Source of the DNA: Pseudarthrobacter equi
GTDB taxonomy: Bacteria; Actinomycetota; Actinomycetes; Actinomycetales; Micrococcaceae
Direction of reading: 5' to 3'
DNA: 64,000 bases
Assembly (NCBI RefSeq): GCF_900105535.1
Contig: NZ_LT629779.1
Coordinates: 4,395,079 to 4,459,078, forward strand
Both the position numbers and the translations under genes were made by a program. The notes under the pieces were generated by a model that did no database searches, was not told the DNA's origin, and was given only the letters and a program-made list of their open reading frames with translations. Positions 45,113 through 55,018 of the stretch are shown piece after piece; the stretch's first letter is position 1, and each line of letters begins with the position of its first letter.

Positions 45113-45654
45113 GCTGCGGCCTCCGCCCGAACGATGGCGAGTTCTTCGTTGGTGCCCATGATCCGGATGAGTCTGGCTTCGATGTCACGCACTTCATTGC
45201 GCAGGTTTTCCACGTCCTCGGCGGAGCTGATGTTGATGGCGTGCAGGTACAGGGTGGAGGTTGACCGGTCCACTTCCACCACCAGCGAGCCCGGGATCAG
45301 CGAGATCACGTGCCCGGTGGCGGTGACGATGAGGTCCTGGTGGCTCCGCAGCGTCACGGCAACCACAGCGTTGTGCACTTTGGGTCCGCGGACGGCGGCG
45401 AGGTAGAGGATCTGGAAACTGGCCACCACCACCCGGCCCAGGAACATCAGCGCGAAGGGGATGGCGTGCCGGACGTTGAAGCGTCCGCTGAGCTCCACGG
45501 GCGGCAAGTAGAACAGCCGGGCGACGGCGATGGCCAGCAGCGCCCCGAACAGCAGGTTGCCGGGGCTGAAGTCCTGCCAGAGGGCGCCCCAGACGATGAC
45601 CAGCCAGACGAGGAGCGGAAGCTCCTGGCGCAGGGAGATACGGCGGCGGCTCAT
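45109..45654 (-). CDS. mrpE: Na+/H+ antiporter subunit E
   Basis: 181 residues. Two to three N-terminal membrane helices precede a cytosolic domain with SLIPGSLVVEVDRSTSTLYLH, the MnhE signature. It overlaps its neighbours by four bases on each side. The C-terminus is a short charged helix. Confidence 0.93.
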   Translation of the reverse strand: MSRRRISLRQELPLLVWLVIVWGALWQDFSPGNLLFGALLAIAVARLFYLPPVELSGRFNVRHAIPFALMFLGRVVVASFQILYLAAVRGPKVHNAVVAVTLRSHQDLIVTATGHVISLIPGSLVVEVDRSTSTLYLHAINISSAEDVENLRNEVRDIEARLIRIMGTNEELAIVRAEAAA

Positions 45655-47342
45655 TTTCCTCCTCCTGCTGGTGTCCCAACGGCCGGGACCGCTACGTCGT
45701 CACCCAGGACAGCGTGGATGTAGGGGCCGCGGTCCAGCATGTCTGCCGCTGCCCGGTCCGAGAGGCCGAACAGGGGTCCGGCGAAGACTGTCAGCGCCAT
45801 GCCGAGGACCACCAGGCCGGCGGTGGGGCCCACCATGGTGCGGGGCATCAGGGTGGAACGGACCAGCGTGCTGCTGCCACCGTTTCCCGCCCTGCTGAGG
45901 ACCGGCACTGCCTGGCCGGTCCTGCCGGTCCCGTCCGCTACGGGTTCGTCGTCCACGACTTCCTCCTCCACCGGCTGCCCGGGGGCGGCCAACAGGACGG
46001 GATCCGGGTGTTCGGCGTCGGCAGGACGCCGCCAGAAGGCACGGTTCCAGACCCTGGCCACGGCCAGCAGTGTCAGGAGGCTGGTCACCACGCCGCCGAT
46101 CACCAGGGCGTAGGCCAGCGGGGTTCCAAGTTCCACGCCGGCCTGCAGCAGGCCCACCTTGCCGAGGAACCCGGAGAAGGGCGGGATGCCCGCGAGGTTC
46201 ATGCCGGGGATGAAGAAGAGGAGCGCCAGCAGCGGCGAGATCTTGGCCAGCCCGCCCAGCCGGTCCACGGAGGAGCTGCCTCCGCGGCGTTCGATCAGGC
46301 CGGTGACCAGGAACAGGCTGGTCTGGATGGTGATGTGGTGGGCCACGTAGAAGATAGCGGCCGCGAGGCCTACAACCGAGGACATGGCCAGCCCGAACAC
46401 CATGTAGCCGATGTGGCTGACCAGGGTGAACGAGAGCAGACGTTTGATGTCGCTCTGCGCCAGGGCACCCAGGATTCCCACCACCATGGTCAGCAGCGCC
46501 GCGATCATCAGCGGCGTGTTCAGGGTGTCTCCGGGGAACAGCAGGGTCTCGGTGCGGACCATGGCGTAAACGCCCACCTTGGTGAGCAGGCCGGCGAACA
46601 CGGCGGTGACCGGGGCGGGGGCCGTGGGGTAGGAGTCAGGCAGCCAGAAGGACAGCGGGAAGACGGCGGCCTTGATGCCGAACGCCACCAGCAGCATGAC
46701 GTGGAGGAGGGTCTTGGTGCCCTGGTCCAGTTCGCCGAGCTTGATGGCCAGGTCCGCCATGTTCACGGTTCCGGTGGCCCCGTAGACCATGGCGATGGAT
46801 ATCAGGAACAGCACAGAGGACACCACGGACACCACCACGTAGGTGACGCCGGCGCGGATGCGGGGCCCGGTGCCGCCCAGCGTCATGAGGACGTAGCTTG
46901 CCGTCAGCAGGATCTCGAAGCCCACGTAGAGGTTGAAGAGGTCACCGGAGAGGAATGCGTTGGACACCCCGGCCACCAGGATCAGGTAGGTGGGGTGGAA
47001 GATGGATACCGGTGCGTCCTTGTCGCCGTCGGCCATGCCCTGGCCCGTGGCGTAGACGAGGACCGCGAGGCTCACGGCGGAGGAAACCACCAGCATCAGT
47101 GACGAGAACTGGTCCACCACCAGCACGATGCCCCATGGCGGAATCCATCCGCCGATGCTGACGGCCACGGTGCCGCCGTCCCACACCGCCGCCATCAGGA
47201 AGCATTCGAGCAGCAGGGTCAGGGACAGCAGTCCGATGCTGACGGCCCGCTGGGCGCGGGAGTGCCGGATCAGCAGGAAGGTCAGGGCGGCGCCCAGGAT
47301 GGGAAGTACGACGGCGAGCGGGGCCAGACTGGCGATGTTCAC
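45651..47342 (-). CDS. mrpD: Na+/H+ antiporter subunit D
   Basis: 563 residues, with about fourteen membrane helices of the complex I ND2/ND4/ND5 family. ILLTASYVLMTLGG, FPLSFWLPDSYPTAPAPV and IKRLLSFTLVSHIGYMVFG carry the key helix-break and Lys motifs for proton transfer. A polar insertion of about 60 residues lies near 450-510, before the last helix. It forms one of two channel-like antiporter subunits with MrpA. Confidence 0.94.
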   Translation of the reverse strand: MNIASLAPLAVVLPILGAALTFLLIRHSRAQRAVSIGLLSLTLLLECFLMAAVWDGGTVAVSIGGWIPPWGIVLVVDQFSSLMLVVSSAVSLAVLVYATGQGMADGDKDAPVSIFHPTYLILVAGVSNAFLSGDLFNLYVGFEILLTASYVLMTLGGTGPRIRAGVTYVVVSVVSSVLFLISIAMVYGATGTVNMADLAIKLGELDQGTKTLLHVMLLVAFGIKAAVFPLSFWLPDSYPTAPAPVTAVFAGLLTKVGVYAMVRTETLLFPGDTLNTPLMIAALLTMVVGILGALAQSDIKRLLSFTLVSHIGYMVFGLAMSSVVGLAAAIFYVAHHITIQTSLFLVTGLIERRGGSSSVDRLGGLAKISPLLALLFFIPGMNLAGIPPFSGFLGKVGLLQAGVELGTPLAYALVIGGVVTSLLTLLAVARVWNRAFWRRPADAEHPDPVLLAAPGQPVEEEVVDDEPVADGTGRTGQAVPVLSRAGNGGSSTLVRSTLMPRTMVGPTAGLVVLGMALTVFAGPLFGLSDRAAADMLDRGPYIHAVLGDDVAVPAVGTPAGGGK

Positions 47343-47965
47343 TGTCCGCCTCCTTCCGGGCTGGGCTTGACGTTGGGTGAGCCGGGTTTTTCTTCCTGGG
47401 CCGCGTTCTCGGTGGGTATTTCGCGGTCGCCCGCCACCACGGTGGCGGTACCGCCGTGCACCCGGGCGCCGGCCTCACGTCCGCCGGACGTGTCATCGCC
47501 TGACCCCGTTCGGTGGTCTGAGATGTCCTGCCCGTCGCCGCCCAGCATGGTGAGCGGGAATTCGGACGTTTCGGCGGGGATCTCGGCGTCGTCCTCGGCG
47601 TCGAAGCTGGGGGTTTCGGCGACGCGGAGGTCTTCCACGTCATCCTGGATTTCGTCCTCGCGCGCCAGCACCCAGGTCCGGTAGATGATGCCGAGCATGA
47701 AGGCGGTCACCGCGAACGAGATCACGATGGACGTCAGGATCAGCGCCTGCGGCAGCGGATCGTTGTAGTCCCCCGCAGCGGTTTCCTTGGAGAACAGCGG
47801 GGCCAGGCCGGAGTAGCCGCCGGTGGCCAGGATCAGCAGGTTGGTGGCATTGGCCAGGAGCATGAGCCCCAGCAGGACGCGGGTGAGGCTGCGTTCCAGG
47901 ATCAGGTAGATGCCGCAGGCATACAGGGCACCCATGACCAGGAGCAGGGCGAGGTTGATGCTCAT
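47339..47965 (-). CDS. mrpC: Na+/H+ antiporter subunit C with long C-terminal extension
   Basis: 208 residues. Three membrane helices and LLGLMLLANATNLLILATGG place it in the MnhC/NuoK-like family, whose usual length is about 110-130. The extra C-terminal part (about 120-208) is acidic and disordered, rich in Asp, Glu and Gly. It overlaps mrpA and mrpD by four bases. The tail may be a regulatory or docking element. Confidence 0.92.
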   Translation of the reverse strand: MSINLALLLVMGALYACGIYLILERSLTRVLLGLMLLANATNLLILATGGYSGLAPLFSKETAAGDYNDPLPQALILTSIVISFAVTAFMLGIIYRTWVLAREDEIQDDVEDLRVAETPSFDAEDDAEIPAETSEFPLTMLGGDGQDISDHRTGSGDDTSGGREAGARVHGGTATVVAGDREIPTENAAQEEKPGSPNVKPSPEGGGQ

Positions 47966-50900
47966 GCCTTGCCTCCTGAGATGGTTTCGGCTGGCATGTC
48001 TTCGGGTTCCTCGTACTCTGCGGGTTCGGAGCCCCGCTCCTCGATGTGTTCATCCACTTCAGCGCCGAGGCTGCGCAGCACGTCCAGCACCAGGCCCACC
48101 ACCACGATGTACACGCCGATGTCGAAAATGGTCGACGTGACGAACTTGATGTCCCCGAAGACGGGCAGCCAGAACTGGATGATGGCGCTCTGGAACACCT
48201 GGCCGCCCAGGAACAGCGGGGCAACACCGGAGCCCGCCGCCGTGGCCAGGCCGATGCCCAGCAGGCCACCGGCGCTGACGGGAGTGGCCTCGCTGAGTTC
48301 GAACCGCCCGCCGGCCAGGTAGCGGATGGTCAGGGCCAGGCCGGCCGTCAGGCCGCCGGCGAAGCCGCCGCCGGGCAGGTTGTGGCCGGCGAACAGAAGG
48401 TAGAGCGAGAAGATCACCAGCGAGTGGAAGACCAACCGGGTGACCACTTCGAAGATGATGGAGCGGCGTTCCGGGGCCAGCGTCCGGCCGGCCACCAGCC
48501 AGGCGTCCCGGGTGGCCGTGGCGAACTTCCTGCTGATGGCCAGGGCGGCGCCATCCCGGGAACCCGGGTCCACGCCATGGAAGCGGCCCACGGTTCCTTC
48601 CGCCACCGAGGCTGAGGCCCGCAGGCGGTCACCGCGGCCGCGGACGAAGATGAGGCTCGCAACACCCGTGGCGGCGAGTGCCAGCACCGTGATTTCACCG
48701 AAGGTGTCCCAGGCCCTGATGTCCACCAGCGTGACGTTGACGATGTTCAGTCCGCCGCCGCCCTCGTAGGTCAGTTGCGGGAACTGCAGCGAGATGGGCT
48801 GGGCCACGCGGGCGCCCATGGCGTAGATGGCCGCGAACACCATGGTGGCTCCGAAGGCTGCGCCGATGATGACACGGACCACACGGTATTTGCCGCCGGT
48901 ACGGTCCCGCAGTTCGGGAGGGAGGCGGCGCATGCCGAGGACGAAGGCCACCAGGATGATGGTTTCCACCAGCATCTGCGTCAGTGCCAGGTCGGGGGCC
49001 CCCTGGAGGGCGAACATCAGGGCGATGCCGTAGCCGGTAACCGACACCATAAGGACGGCGAGGAAGCGCTTGTTCGCCTTGACTGCCGCGAGGGCGCCGA
49101 TCACGATGCCGATTCCCGCGACGATCTGCAGCGGAGAGCCCGGATCCACCAGGTAGATATTGTCCGGAAGCGGCTTGCCGGCGAAGAGGATCGCGGTCAG
49201 GGGCAGGGCAAACGCCACTGTGAGGATGACGGCGAGGTAGAAGTAGAGCGAACCGCGCTGGGTCCGGCCGGTGATCCATACGGCGATGTCGTCCAGCGCA
49301 CCGATGGTCAGCTGGTAGCCGCGGTCGGCATCCACCCAGTCCGGCACCAGCGCCTGCGCCCGGGCCACGGCGTTGCGGCCGAAGTACATCGCAGCGCCGA
49401 GGACAAAGGTGAGCGTCGTCAGGCCAAGTGCGGGGGTGAGCCCGTGCCACAGCGCGAGGTGCCCGGCCTGCTCGGCCGGTGTTCCGGCGTCGGGCGCTGT
49501 GGACGCGAACAGCGCGGCGTACGGCTGGATCCAGGTGTCAACCGGTGCCGGCCACAGGCCGTAGGCGATGGTCAGGACGCTCAGGATGGCCGGTGCTGCG
49601 ATGAAGGAAGGCCGGACGGCCTTGAACTGGGTGGGCTCCACGCCGGGTTTGACGGCGAAGGCACCCCACATGAAGCGCGCGCTGTACGCGAAGGTGAGGA
49701 CTGAACCCACGACCAGCCCCACCAGGACCACCATGCCCCACGGTCCGGCGTCAGGGTCCCCGGCGTGGTGGACGAACGCTTCCAGCACGGATTCCTTGGC
49801 CACGAACCCGGCAAGGAAGGGAATGCCGGCCATGGACGCGGCACCGATACCGGCCACGATCCCCAGGGCGCGGGAGGACCTGAAGACGCCCGAAAGCTTC
49901 CGGACATCGCGCGTTCCGGACTGGTGGTCGATGATGCCGACCACCAGGAAGAGCGTCGCCTTGAAGAGGCCGTGGGCGAGCAGCATTGCCAGGCCGGCCA
50001 GCGCGGCGTCCGGCGTGCCGAGGCCCACCACCATGGTGAGGAAGCCCAGCTGGCTCACGGTGCCGTAGGCGAGGATGAGTTTGATGTCGGTCTGGCGCAG
50101 CGCACGGTAGCCGCCCACCAGCATGGTGGCCAGGCCCAGGCCCAGCACCACGGGTTGCCAGTAGGCCGTCTCCGCGAATCCGGGCGCCAGCCGTGCCACC
50201 AGGTAGATGCCGGCCTTCACCATGGCGGCGGCGTGCAGGTACGCGCTGACCGGGGTGGGGGCGGCCATGGCGCCGGGAAGCCAGAAGTGGAAGGGAACCA
50301 GCGCGGATTTGGTGATGGCGCCCACCAGGATGAGCACGACGGCGGCGCTCACCACGGCGCCGGACGGGCCCTCCGCGAGCACGTGGGCCTGTTCGAGGAT
50401 GGCAGAGATGCGGTAGGTTCCGGCCGTCTGGCCCAGCATGATGACTCCCACCAGCATGGCCAGGCCACCGGCGGTGGTGACCATCAGGGCCTGCAGCGCC
50501 GAGCGCCGGGCCGCCAGCCTTGTCCGGGCAAAGCCGATCAGCAGGTAGGACAGGATGGTGGTGAGTTCCCAGAAAATGAAGAGCAGCAGCAGGTCATCGG
50601 CCACCACCAGGCCGAACATGGCGCCCGCGAAGGCCAGGAGTTGCGCGCCGAACGCGCCGAGGTCCTGGTCTTTCCGTTTGAAGTACCGGGCGCAGTAAAG
50701 CAGCACCAGGGCACCAACACCCAGCACCAGCAGTGACATCACCCAGGCCAGCGGGTCCATGCGGAAGGCGAACTCGAGGTGGAGGCCGGGAATCCAGGGG
50801 ATGACCTCGGCCACCGCACCCTGTTGCGAATAGACGGGGCCGTACTGGAACAGGAGCCAGACGAACGAGGCAGCGGGTACGGCTGCCAAAGCGTAGAATG

Positions 50901-50976
50901 CGTTGCGGCCCCACTTCCTGAAGAACAACGGCGCCAGCACAGCCACCGAAAAGTGCACGGCAAGGACTGTGATCAC
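47962..50976 (-). CDS. mrpA: Na+/H+ antiporter subunit A (fused A/B)
   Basis: 1004 residues from the GTG at 50976 behind CGGAGA; 44 further codons upstream have no supported start. The N-terminal part (1-600) is an ND5-like channel with FIFWELTTILSYLLIGF, ALVPFHFWLPGAMAAPTPV and ILAYGTVSQLGFL. The C-terminal part contains the MnhB domain (FHSLVIFSLYLLFAGHNLPGGGFAGG), so no separate mrpB exists. The complex exchanges cytosolic Na+ for external protons and supports pH and salt tolerance. It heads mrpACDEFG. Confidence 0.95.
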   Translation of the reverse strand: MITVLAVHFSVAVLAPLFFRKWGRNAFYALAAVPAASFVWLLFQYGPVYSQQGAVAEVIPWIPGLHLEFAFRMDPLAWVMSLLVLGVGALVLLYCARYFKRKDQDLGAFGAQLLAFAGAMFGLVVADDLLLLFIFWELTTILSYLLIGFARTRLAARRSALQALMVTTAGGLAMLVGVIMLGQTAGTYRISAILEQAHVLAEGPSGAVVSAAVVLILVGAITKSALVPFHFWLPGAMAAPTPVSAYLHAAAMVKAGIYLVARLAPGFAETAYWQPVVLGLGLATMLVGGYRALRQTDIKLILAYGTVSQLGFLTMVVGLGTPDAALAGLAMLLAHGLFKATLFLVVGIIDHQSGTRDVRKLSGVFRSSRALGIVAGIGAASMAGIPFLAGFVAKESVLEAFVHHAGDPDAGPWGMVVLVGLVVGSVLTFAYSARFMWGAFAVKPGVEPTQFKAVRPSFIAAPAILSVLTIAYGLWPAPVDTWIQPYAALFASTAPDAGTPAEQAGHLALWHGLTPALGLTTLTFVLGAAMYFGRNAVARAQALVPDWVDADRGYQLTIGALDDIAVWITGRTQRGSLYFYLAVILTVAFALPLTAILFAGKPLPDNIYLVDPGSPLQIVAGIGIVIGALAAVKANKRFLAVLMVSVTGYGIALMFALQGAPDLALTQMLVETIILVAFVLGMRRLPPELRDRTGGKYRVVRVIIGAAFGATMVFAAIYAMGARVAQPISLQFPQLTYEGGGGLNIVNVTLVDIRAWDTFGEITVLALAATGVASLIFVRGRGDRLRASASVAEGTVGRFHGVDPGSRDGAALAISRKFATATRDAWLVAGRTLAPERRSIIFEVVTRLVFHSLVIFSLYLLFAGHNLPGGGFAGGLTAGLALTIRYLAGGRFELSEATPVSAGGLLGIGLATAAGSGVAPLFLGGQVFQSAIIQFWLPVFGDIKFVTSTIFDIGVYIVVVGLVLDVLRSLGAEVDEHIEERGSEPAEYEEPEDMPAETISGGKA

Positions 50977-51168
50977 TGGTATCTCCGCAACGTCAGGAAT
51001 TCGATTGTCAAAAGTTGGAGCAGGCGGCAAAATGTCGGGTTCGGGAATCCACAGTTTATCAAGCCCGGGCGCCTGACCCGTCGCGGTTTCCCGGCCGCCG
51101 CGCGTCATTCCGCGCCAGTCAGGGCTTCGGTCCGCATCCTGTTCGCCCTCGGCGGATACGATGCAGCT

Positions 51169-52572
51169 ATGAACAGCGCCAGCGCTCCCCGGGCCATGCA
51201 GCCGTCCTCGGAACTAGCATCCGGCAACCAGGTCTCCAGTAAGGGCCGGATCCTGGCCTGGGCGTCCTGGGACTGGGGTTCGGCGGCCTTCAACGCTGTG
51301 ATGACCACCTTCGTGTTCACCGTCTACCTGACGTCCAACGCTTTCGGCGGCAAGGACGAAGCCTCGGCTGTCCTCGGCGGCGCCCTCGCCGTGGCGGGCC
51401 TCGCCATCGCGCTGCTGGCCCCCGTGACCGGGCAGCGCTCCGACGCCGGCGGCCGGCGGAAGCTGTGGCTGGGAGTCAACACGGCCGCCGTCGCCGTCCT
51501 CACCGCGCTGTGCTTCTTCGTCTTCCCGCAGCCGGAATTCCTGCTGCTGGGCGTCACCCTGATCGCCCTGGGCAACGTGTTCTTCGAATTCGCCGGGGTC
51601 AACTACAACGCCATGCTGGCCCAGATTTCCACCCCCCGGAACATCGGAAAGGTCAGCGGCATCGGCTGGGGCGCCGGGTACCTGGGCGGCATCGTGGCAC
51701 TGCTGATCGTGCTGCAGCTGTTCGTCCAGCCCAGCTTCGACTGGTTCGGCGCGTCCACCCAGGACAGCCTGAACATCCGGCTGGTGGCCGTGTTCTCGGC
51801 CCTGTGGTTCTTCATTTTTGCCCTGCCGGTCCTGTTCGCCGTCCCGGAACTGCCCCGGGCCGGCCAGGCAGCCCGCCTCGGCATCGTGGCCAGCTACCGG
51901 CTGCTCTTCCGCCGGATCCGCGCCATCTATGCCACCAGCCCGCACACCATCTACTTCCTGCTGGCCAGCGCCGTGTTCCGTGACGGGCTGGCCGCAGTGT
52001 TCACCTTCGGCGGCATCATCGCCGCGGGCACCTTCGGGTTCGAGCTGTCACAGGTCATCTTCTTCGCCATCTTCGGCAATGTGGTGGCGGCAGTCGGAGC
52101 CATCCTCGGCGGATTCCTGGACGACAGGGTGGGCCCGAAGGCCGTCATCATCGGCTCACTCGCGGGCCTGCTGGTGGCAGGCACCGTGATCCTGGTACTG
52201 GGTAATGGCGACTATTCCTTCTTCGGCATGGAGTGGGCCGGAAGCACCACGTTCTGGGTGTTCGGCCTGTTCCTCTGCCTGTTCGTGGGCCCGGCGCAGT
52301 CGTCATCGCGCGCGTACCTCGCCCGGCTCGCACCGCACGGGGAGTCCGGCGAACTGTTCGGTCTCTACGCCACCACCGGCCGGGCCGTGAGCTTCCTGGC
52401 ACCGGCCCTCTTCACGCTGTGCATCACGGTGGCAACCCCTCTGGTAGCCGCCGGAGAGGCTCAGCGCTGGGGCATCCTGGGCATCATGGTGGTCCTGCTC
52501 GCCGGGCTGCTGGTCCTGCTGCCGGTGAAGTCGCCGGACAAGGCTCCCATCGCCGTCGTCCCCTCCGCCTGA
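51169..52572 (+). CDS. MFS transporter, UMF1/Atg22-like
   Basis: 467 residues with about twelve membrane segments. The start region RILAWASWDWGSAAFNAV and the loop TGQRSDAGGRRK are typical of the UMF1 (Atg22-like) group of the major facilitator family. GPAQSSSRAYLARLAP is the second conserved loop. Bacterial substrates are unknown; amino acids or peptides are guesses. TACGAT lies six bases before the ATG, so the message is probably leaderless. It is divergent from mrp. Confidence 0.87.
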   Translation: MNSASAPRAMQPSSELASGNQVSSKGRILAWASWDWGSAAFNAVMTTFVFTVYLTSNAFGGKDEASAVLGGALAVAGLAIALLAPVTGQRSDAGGRRKLWLGVNTAAVAVLTALCFFVFPQPEFLLLGVTLIALGNVFFEFAGVNYNAMLAQISTPRNIGKVSGIGWGAGYLGGIVALLIVLQLFVQPSFDWFGASTQDSLNIRLVAVFSALWFFIFALPVLFAVPELPRAGQAARLGIVASYRLLFRRIRAIYATSPHTIYFLLASAVFRDGLAAVFTFGGIIAAGTFGFELSQVIFFAIFGNVVAAVGAILGGFLDDRVGPKAVIIGSLAGLLVAGTVILVLGNGDYSFFGMEWAGSTTFWVFGLFLCLFVGPAQSSSRAYLARLAPHGESGELFGLYATTGRAVSFLAPALFTLCITVATPLVAAGEAQRWGILGIMVVLLAGLLVLLPVKSPDKAPIAVVPSA

Positions 52573-52611
52573 CCCCACCCACGCAACGCTCCGGAAGACT
52601 AGGCTTTAACC

Positions 52612-53094
52612 ATGAACGTGGACGAAACGAATCTTCCCGGCCTCGGCCGCCGGAAGGACTTCATGACAGCTTCCGGACGCCGGATCGGCGTGGTGGAGCT
52701 GAGGGAAGGCCAGACCGAGCTCATCGTCTCCACGTGGGACGATCCCGATACCTGCCAGGCTTCCATTCCGCTGACCAGCGATGAAGCCGCCACCCTGGGC
52801 AACCTGCTGGGCGGCCAGCACCTCGCCATGAAGCTGACGGAGGAGCACAAGGACGTCCCGGGCATCGTCACCCGGCAGTTCTCCATCGCCCCGGAGTCCC
52901 CGTTCCAGAACCAGCCCATGGGCAAGGCGTGCATCCGTACCCGGTGCGGCGTCTCCATCGTGGCCATCATGCGCGAAGGCGAGGTCCTGCCCTCGCCCGG
53001 ACCCGACGTGATCCTGCATACCGGTGACCTGCTGGTTGCTGTCGGAACCCTGAAAGGCCTCGATTCGGCGGCCGACATCCTGCGCCACGGCTGA
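52612..53094 (+). CDS. Cation/proton antiporter regulatory subunit (KhtT-like)
   Basis: 160 residues. The N-terminal half binds the channel partner in KhtT proteins; the C-terminal half (about 80-160) is a TrkA-C domain with IREGEVLPSPGP-like ligand loop and LHTGDLLVAVGTLKGLD. These domains sense nucleotides or pH. TAGGCT lies six bases before the ATG, indicating a leaderless start. It precedes the antiporter gene by five bases. Confidence 0.87.
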   Translation: MNVDETNLPGLGRRKDFMTASGRRIGVVELREGQTELIVSTWDDPDTCQASIPLTSDEAATLGNLLGGQHLAMKLTEEHKDVPGIVTRQFSIAPESPFQNQPMGKACIRTRCGVSIVAIMREGEVLPSPGPDVILHTGDLLVAVGTLKGLDSAADILRHG

Positions 53095-53099
53095 CCCCT

Positions 53100-54281
53100 A
53101 TGGACCCGCTGGCCCTGACCCTCATCGAACTGGGGGCCGTTGTGTTCTGCCTTGGCCTGTTGGCCAGGCTGGCCGGACGGATAGGAATGTCACCCATCCC
53201 GCTCTACCTGCTGGGCGGGCTCGCTTTCGGCGCCGGTGGCGTGGTGAAGCTCGAAGGCATGCACGAGTTCGCACACCTTTCCGGCGAGATCGGCGTCATT
53301 CTGCTCCTGCTCATGCTCGGACTGGAATATACGGCGGCGGAGCTGTTCACCGGCCTGCGGCGGTCGTGGCAGGCCGGCGTGCTGGACCTCGTGCTCAACT
53401 TCCTTCCGGGAGCGGCACTGGCCCTGCTCCTCGGCTGGGGCGGTGTGGGGGCCATGGTGATGGGCGGCGTCACCTACATTTCCTCGTCCGGAATCGCCGC
53501 AAAGGTCATCACGGACCTGGGCCGGCTGGGCAACCGTGAAACACCGGTGGTGCTGTCCATCCTGGTGTTCGAAGACCTGGCCATGGCCGTCTACCTGCCC
53601 ATCCTTACTGCCACCCTCGCGGGCGTCAGTTTCCTGGGCGGGCTGACTACCGTGGCCATTGCGTTGGCCGTGGTCACTGCGGTGCTCATGGTGGCGCTGC
53701 GGCACGGCCACCATGTGTCCAAGGCCGTGCACAGCGAAAACTCGGAGGTGTTCCTGCTCAACGTGCTGGGCGCTGCGCTGCTGGTGGCCGGCCTGGCTTC
53801 TGCCATGCAGGTCTCCGCAGCGGTGGGCGCCTTCATGCTCGGCATCGCCATCTCCGGCGCCACCGCCCACAACGCCACCCGCATCCTCGAACCGCTGCGG
53901 GACCTGTTCGCCGCCATCTTCTTCGTAGCCTTCGGGCTGAACACCGACCCCACATCCATTCCGCCGGTACTGGGCTGGGCCCTGGTGCTGGCGGTGCTCA
54001 CTGCCGGAACCAAGATGGCTACCGGAATCTGGGCAGCCAAACGCGAAGGGATTGCCAGGCCAGGACGCTTCCGTGCCGGTGCAACACTCATCGCCCGCGG
54101 CGAGTTCTCGATCGTGATCGCCGGGCTGGCCGTCGCCTCAGGCGCCGTACCGCCCAACCTCGCCGCCCTGGCCACCGCCTACGTCCTGCTGATGGCTGTC
54201 ATCGGCCCGCTGGCCGCGCGCTTCGTGGAACCCCTGGTCAAGGCATCGACGCGGAGGCGGCAGGTCCCGGCGCAGGCGTAG
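53100..54281 (+). CDS. CPA2-family K+(Na+)/H+ antiporter (KhtU-like)
   Basis: 393 residues with about twelve membrane helices. LLLLMLGLEYTAAELF, SSSGIAAKVITDLGRLG and LVFEDLAMAVYLP, plus AAVGAFMLGIAISG, are CPA2/Kef-type transport motifs with the expected acidic residues. No C-terminal RCK domain is attached; the regulatory subunit is the separate upstream gene. Together they would export K+ in exchange for H+ and complement the nearby Mrp system. Confidence 0.9.
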   Translation: MDPLALTLIELGAVVFCLGLLARLAGRIGMSPIPLYLLGGLAFGAGGVVKLEGMHEFAHLSGEIGVILLLLMLGLEYTAAELFTGLRRSWQAGVLDLVLNFLPGAALALLLGWGGVGAMVMGGVTYISSSGIAAKVITDLGRLGNRETPVVLSILVFEDLAMAVYLPILTATLAGVSFLGGLTTVAIALAVVTAVLMVALRHGHHVSKAVHSENSEVFLLNVLGAALLVAGLASAMQVSAAVGAFMLGIAISGATAHNATRILEPLRDLFAAIFFVAFGLNTDPTSIPPVLGWALVLAVLTAGTKMATGIWAAKREGIARPGRFRAGATLIARGEFSIVIAGLAVASGAVPPNLAALATAYVLLMAVIGPLAARFVEPLVKASTRRRQVPAQA

Positions 54282-54309
54282 GCGAAATCGGTACGGAGTG
54301 CCGGTTGCG

Positions 54310-54885
54310 CTAGATGCGGGTGCGGTGGAAGTTCAGGTGGCTCCGGCTGGCGGTCGGGCCGCGCTGGCCCTGGTAACGGTTGCCGTACTCACCCTGGCCG
54401 TAGGGGTACTCCGCCGCGGAGCTTAGGCGGAAGAAGCAGAGCTGGCCGATCTTCATACCGGGCCACAGCTTGATGGGCAGCGTGGCCATGTTGGACAGTT
54501 CCAGCGTGACGTGGCCTGAAAAGCCGGGGTCAATGAAGCCTGCGGTGGAGTGCGTCAGGAGCCCCAAGCGGCCCAGCGAGGACTTGCCTTCCAGCCGGGC
54601 GGCGATGTCATCCGGGAGGGTGACGGTCTCGTAGGTGGAGCCCAGGACGAACTCGCCCGGGTGCAGGATGAAGGCCTCGTCCTGCTCAACCTCCACCAGC
54701 CGCGTCAGCTCCGGCTGCTCCTGCGCAGGATCGATGTGGGCGTACTTGTGGTTGTCGAAAAGCCTGAAGAACTTATCGATCCGGACGTCCACCGACGACG
54801 GCTGCACCATCGCGGGCTCGAACGGTTCCAGCACGATCCGCTGGGAGTCTATTTCGGCACGAATATCGCGGTCTGAGATCAGCAC
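54310..54885 (-). CDS. dcd: dCTP deaminase
   Basis: 191 residues. [31 protein letters not shown] and [15 protein letters not shown] are the trimer and active-site motifs, including the Glu acting in deamination. The actinobacterial form is often bifunctional, producing dUMP directly from dCTP; the sequence fits but does not prove this. The start is GTG, six bases after TAATTT on the minus strand, again without a leader. Confidence 0.95.
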   Translation of the reverse strand: MLISDRDIRAEIDSQRIVLEPFEPAMVQPSSVDVRIDKFFRLFDNHKYAHIDPAQEQPELTRLVEVEQDEAFILHPGEFVLGSTYETVTLPDDIAARLEGKSSLGRLGLLTHSTAGFIDPGFSGHVTLELSNMATLPIKLWPGMKIGQLCFFRLSSAAEYPYGQGEYGNRYQGQRGPTASRSHLNFHRTRI

Positions 54886-55018
54886 CGTCCCAAATTACCG
54901 TATGGGATATCCACAGCCACATTCTTTCGTTGTTGCTGTTGTCCAGTGGGGCTAATGTTGCCTCAGATACACAGGCGCCGGATGGTCTCCCGGATGGCCC
55001 AACAGAGCTGGGGATGTT

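Noticed and set aside
45714..47102. A 462-codon open frame on the plus strand
   Set aside because: It is opposite mrpD with His/Gln/Gly-rich composition.
50977..51108. 44-residue N-terminal extension of MrpA
   Set aside because: It is polar, lacks a ribosome site, and MrpA homologues start at the first membrane helix.
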